64,000 nucleotides of DNA from Paenibacillus_G elgii_A (GTDB taxonomy: Bacteria > Bacillota > Bacilli > Paenibacillales > NBRC-103111). Each line of letters opens with the position of its first letter. Within the stretch, counting starts at the first letter, position 1. Location: NCBI GenBank assembly GCA_042219835.1, contig JBHJMN010000008.1, positions 62,001 to 126,000 on the forward strand. The letters run 5' to 3'. The notes below the pieces were generated by a model. The model saw only the letters and a list, made by a program, of their open reading frames with translations. It did not search any database and had not been told where the DNA came from. Below are positions 63,679-64,000 of the stretch, in pieces. The position numbers and the translations under genes are program-made.

Positions 63679-64000
63679 TCACAGCAAGCCGTTTCCGGAG
63701 CAAACGGTGCTCGTCACGGGGGCAAGCCGCGGGATTGGCGCCGCGATCGCCAGCCGTTTCGCTTCGGTGGGCATGAATGTGGTCATTCATTACCTGAATT
63801 CGCATGAAGGGGCCAATGAAACAGCCCGCAGCTGCATGAAGCTGGGGAGCCGCGTGTTAACGGTAACGGCAGATCTGCGGTCGAGGGAACAGATTGAGCG
63901 GATGCAGGAGAAGCTGGCGCAGCACGACCTCGTTCCGGATATTTTGGTCAACAATGCGGGTATTTCGCATTATGGCCTGTTCTCCGATCTGGAGGAGGCC
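63668..64000 (+). CDS. ymfI: Short-chain dehydrogenase/reductase YmfI (5' part only)
   Basis: First 111 residues of an SDR-family oxidoreductase that runs off the window. The nucleotide-binding motif TGASRGIG is at 17-24 and the structural motif NNAG is at about 96-99 (ILVNNAGISHYG). ATG 63668 overlaps the ymfH stop by 11 bases. FabG-type ketoreductases resemble it; B. subtilis ymfI is at this location. Substrate cannot be judged from the fragment. Confidence 0.85.
   Translation, partial: MEPSHSKPFPEQTVLVTGASRGIGAAIASRFASVGMNVVIHYLNSHEGANETARSCMKLGSRVLTVTADLRSREQIERMQEKLAQHDLVPDILVNNAGISHYGLFSDLEEA

Overview
The window is a densely packed, almost entirely plus-strand block of chromosomal core genes. 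The organism is an endospore-forming, flagellated Firmicute of the Bacillales, most likely Paenibacillus or a close relative. Reasons: the gene order closely follows the Bacillus subtilis fla/che - rpsB - polC - infB - spoVF - spoIIIE region; sporulation genes are present (dpaA, dpaB, spoIIIE/ftsK, sleB); and several differences from B. subtilis fit the Paenibacillaceae by my recollection (short archaeal-type proS, nrnA between rbfA and truB, dut after mlpA). TTG start codons are very frequent.

Layout. (1) 47-21259: the distal half of the fla/che operon: flgE, swrD, fliL, fliM, fliY, cheY, fliO, fliP, fliQ, fliR, flhB, flhA, flhF, flhG, cheB, cheA, cheW, cheC, cheD, a small membrane protein, sigD, then a FapA-type protein and three poorly characterised small genes, closed by an intrinsic terminator at 21265-21303. 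(2) 21322-27187: translation and envelope genes rpsB, tsf, pyrH, frr, uppS, cdsA, dxr, with internal terminator-like hairpins. (3) 27386-34772: rseP, proS and polC; a long imperfect palindrome of unknown function lies between proS and polC. (4) 34823-43438: the nusA-infB operon: rimP, nusA, rnpM, ylxQ, infB, rbfA, nrnA, truB, ribF, with its own promoter and a leader hairpin. (5) 43445-49313: rpsO, pnp, a YlxY-type deacetylase homologue, mlpA, dut. (6) 49436-54281: dipicolinate/lysine genes dpaA, dpaB, asd, dapG, dapA. (7) 54375-64000: RNase J, tepA, ylzJ, spoIIIE/ftsK, sleB, ymfF, ymfH and the start of an SDR-family ymfI, which runs off the window.

How the genes work together: the first third builds the flagellar switch, export gate and hook, and the chemotaxis signalling and adaptation system, with sigD for late flagellar genes. 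The middle supplies protein-synthesis and RNA-processing machinery together with lipid and isoprenoid precursor steps. The last third turns aspartate semialdehyde into dihydrodipicolinate and then dipicolinic acid for the spore core, moves DNA into the forespore, and makes a spore cortex lytic enzyme.

I found no mobile element, prophage, CRISPR array, tRNA or rRNA. I do not see a clearly new multi-gene system. The parts least explained by known biology are the palindrome between proS and polC, the Tyr-Arg-Gly-Gly/Gln repeat linker in IF2, the small-gene cluster between sigD and rpsB, and an extended -10 motif shared by four promoters.
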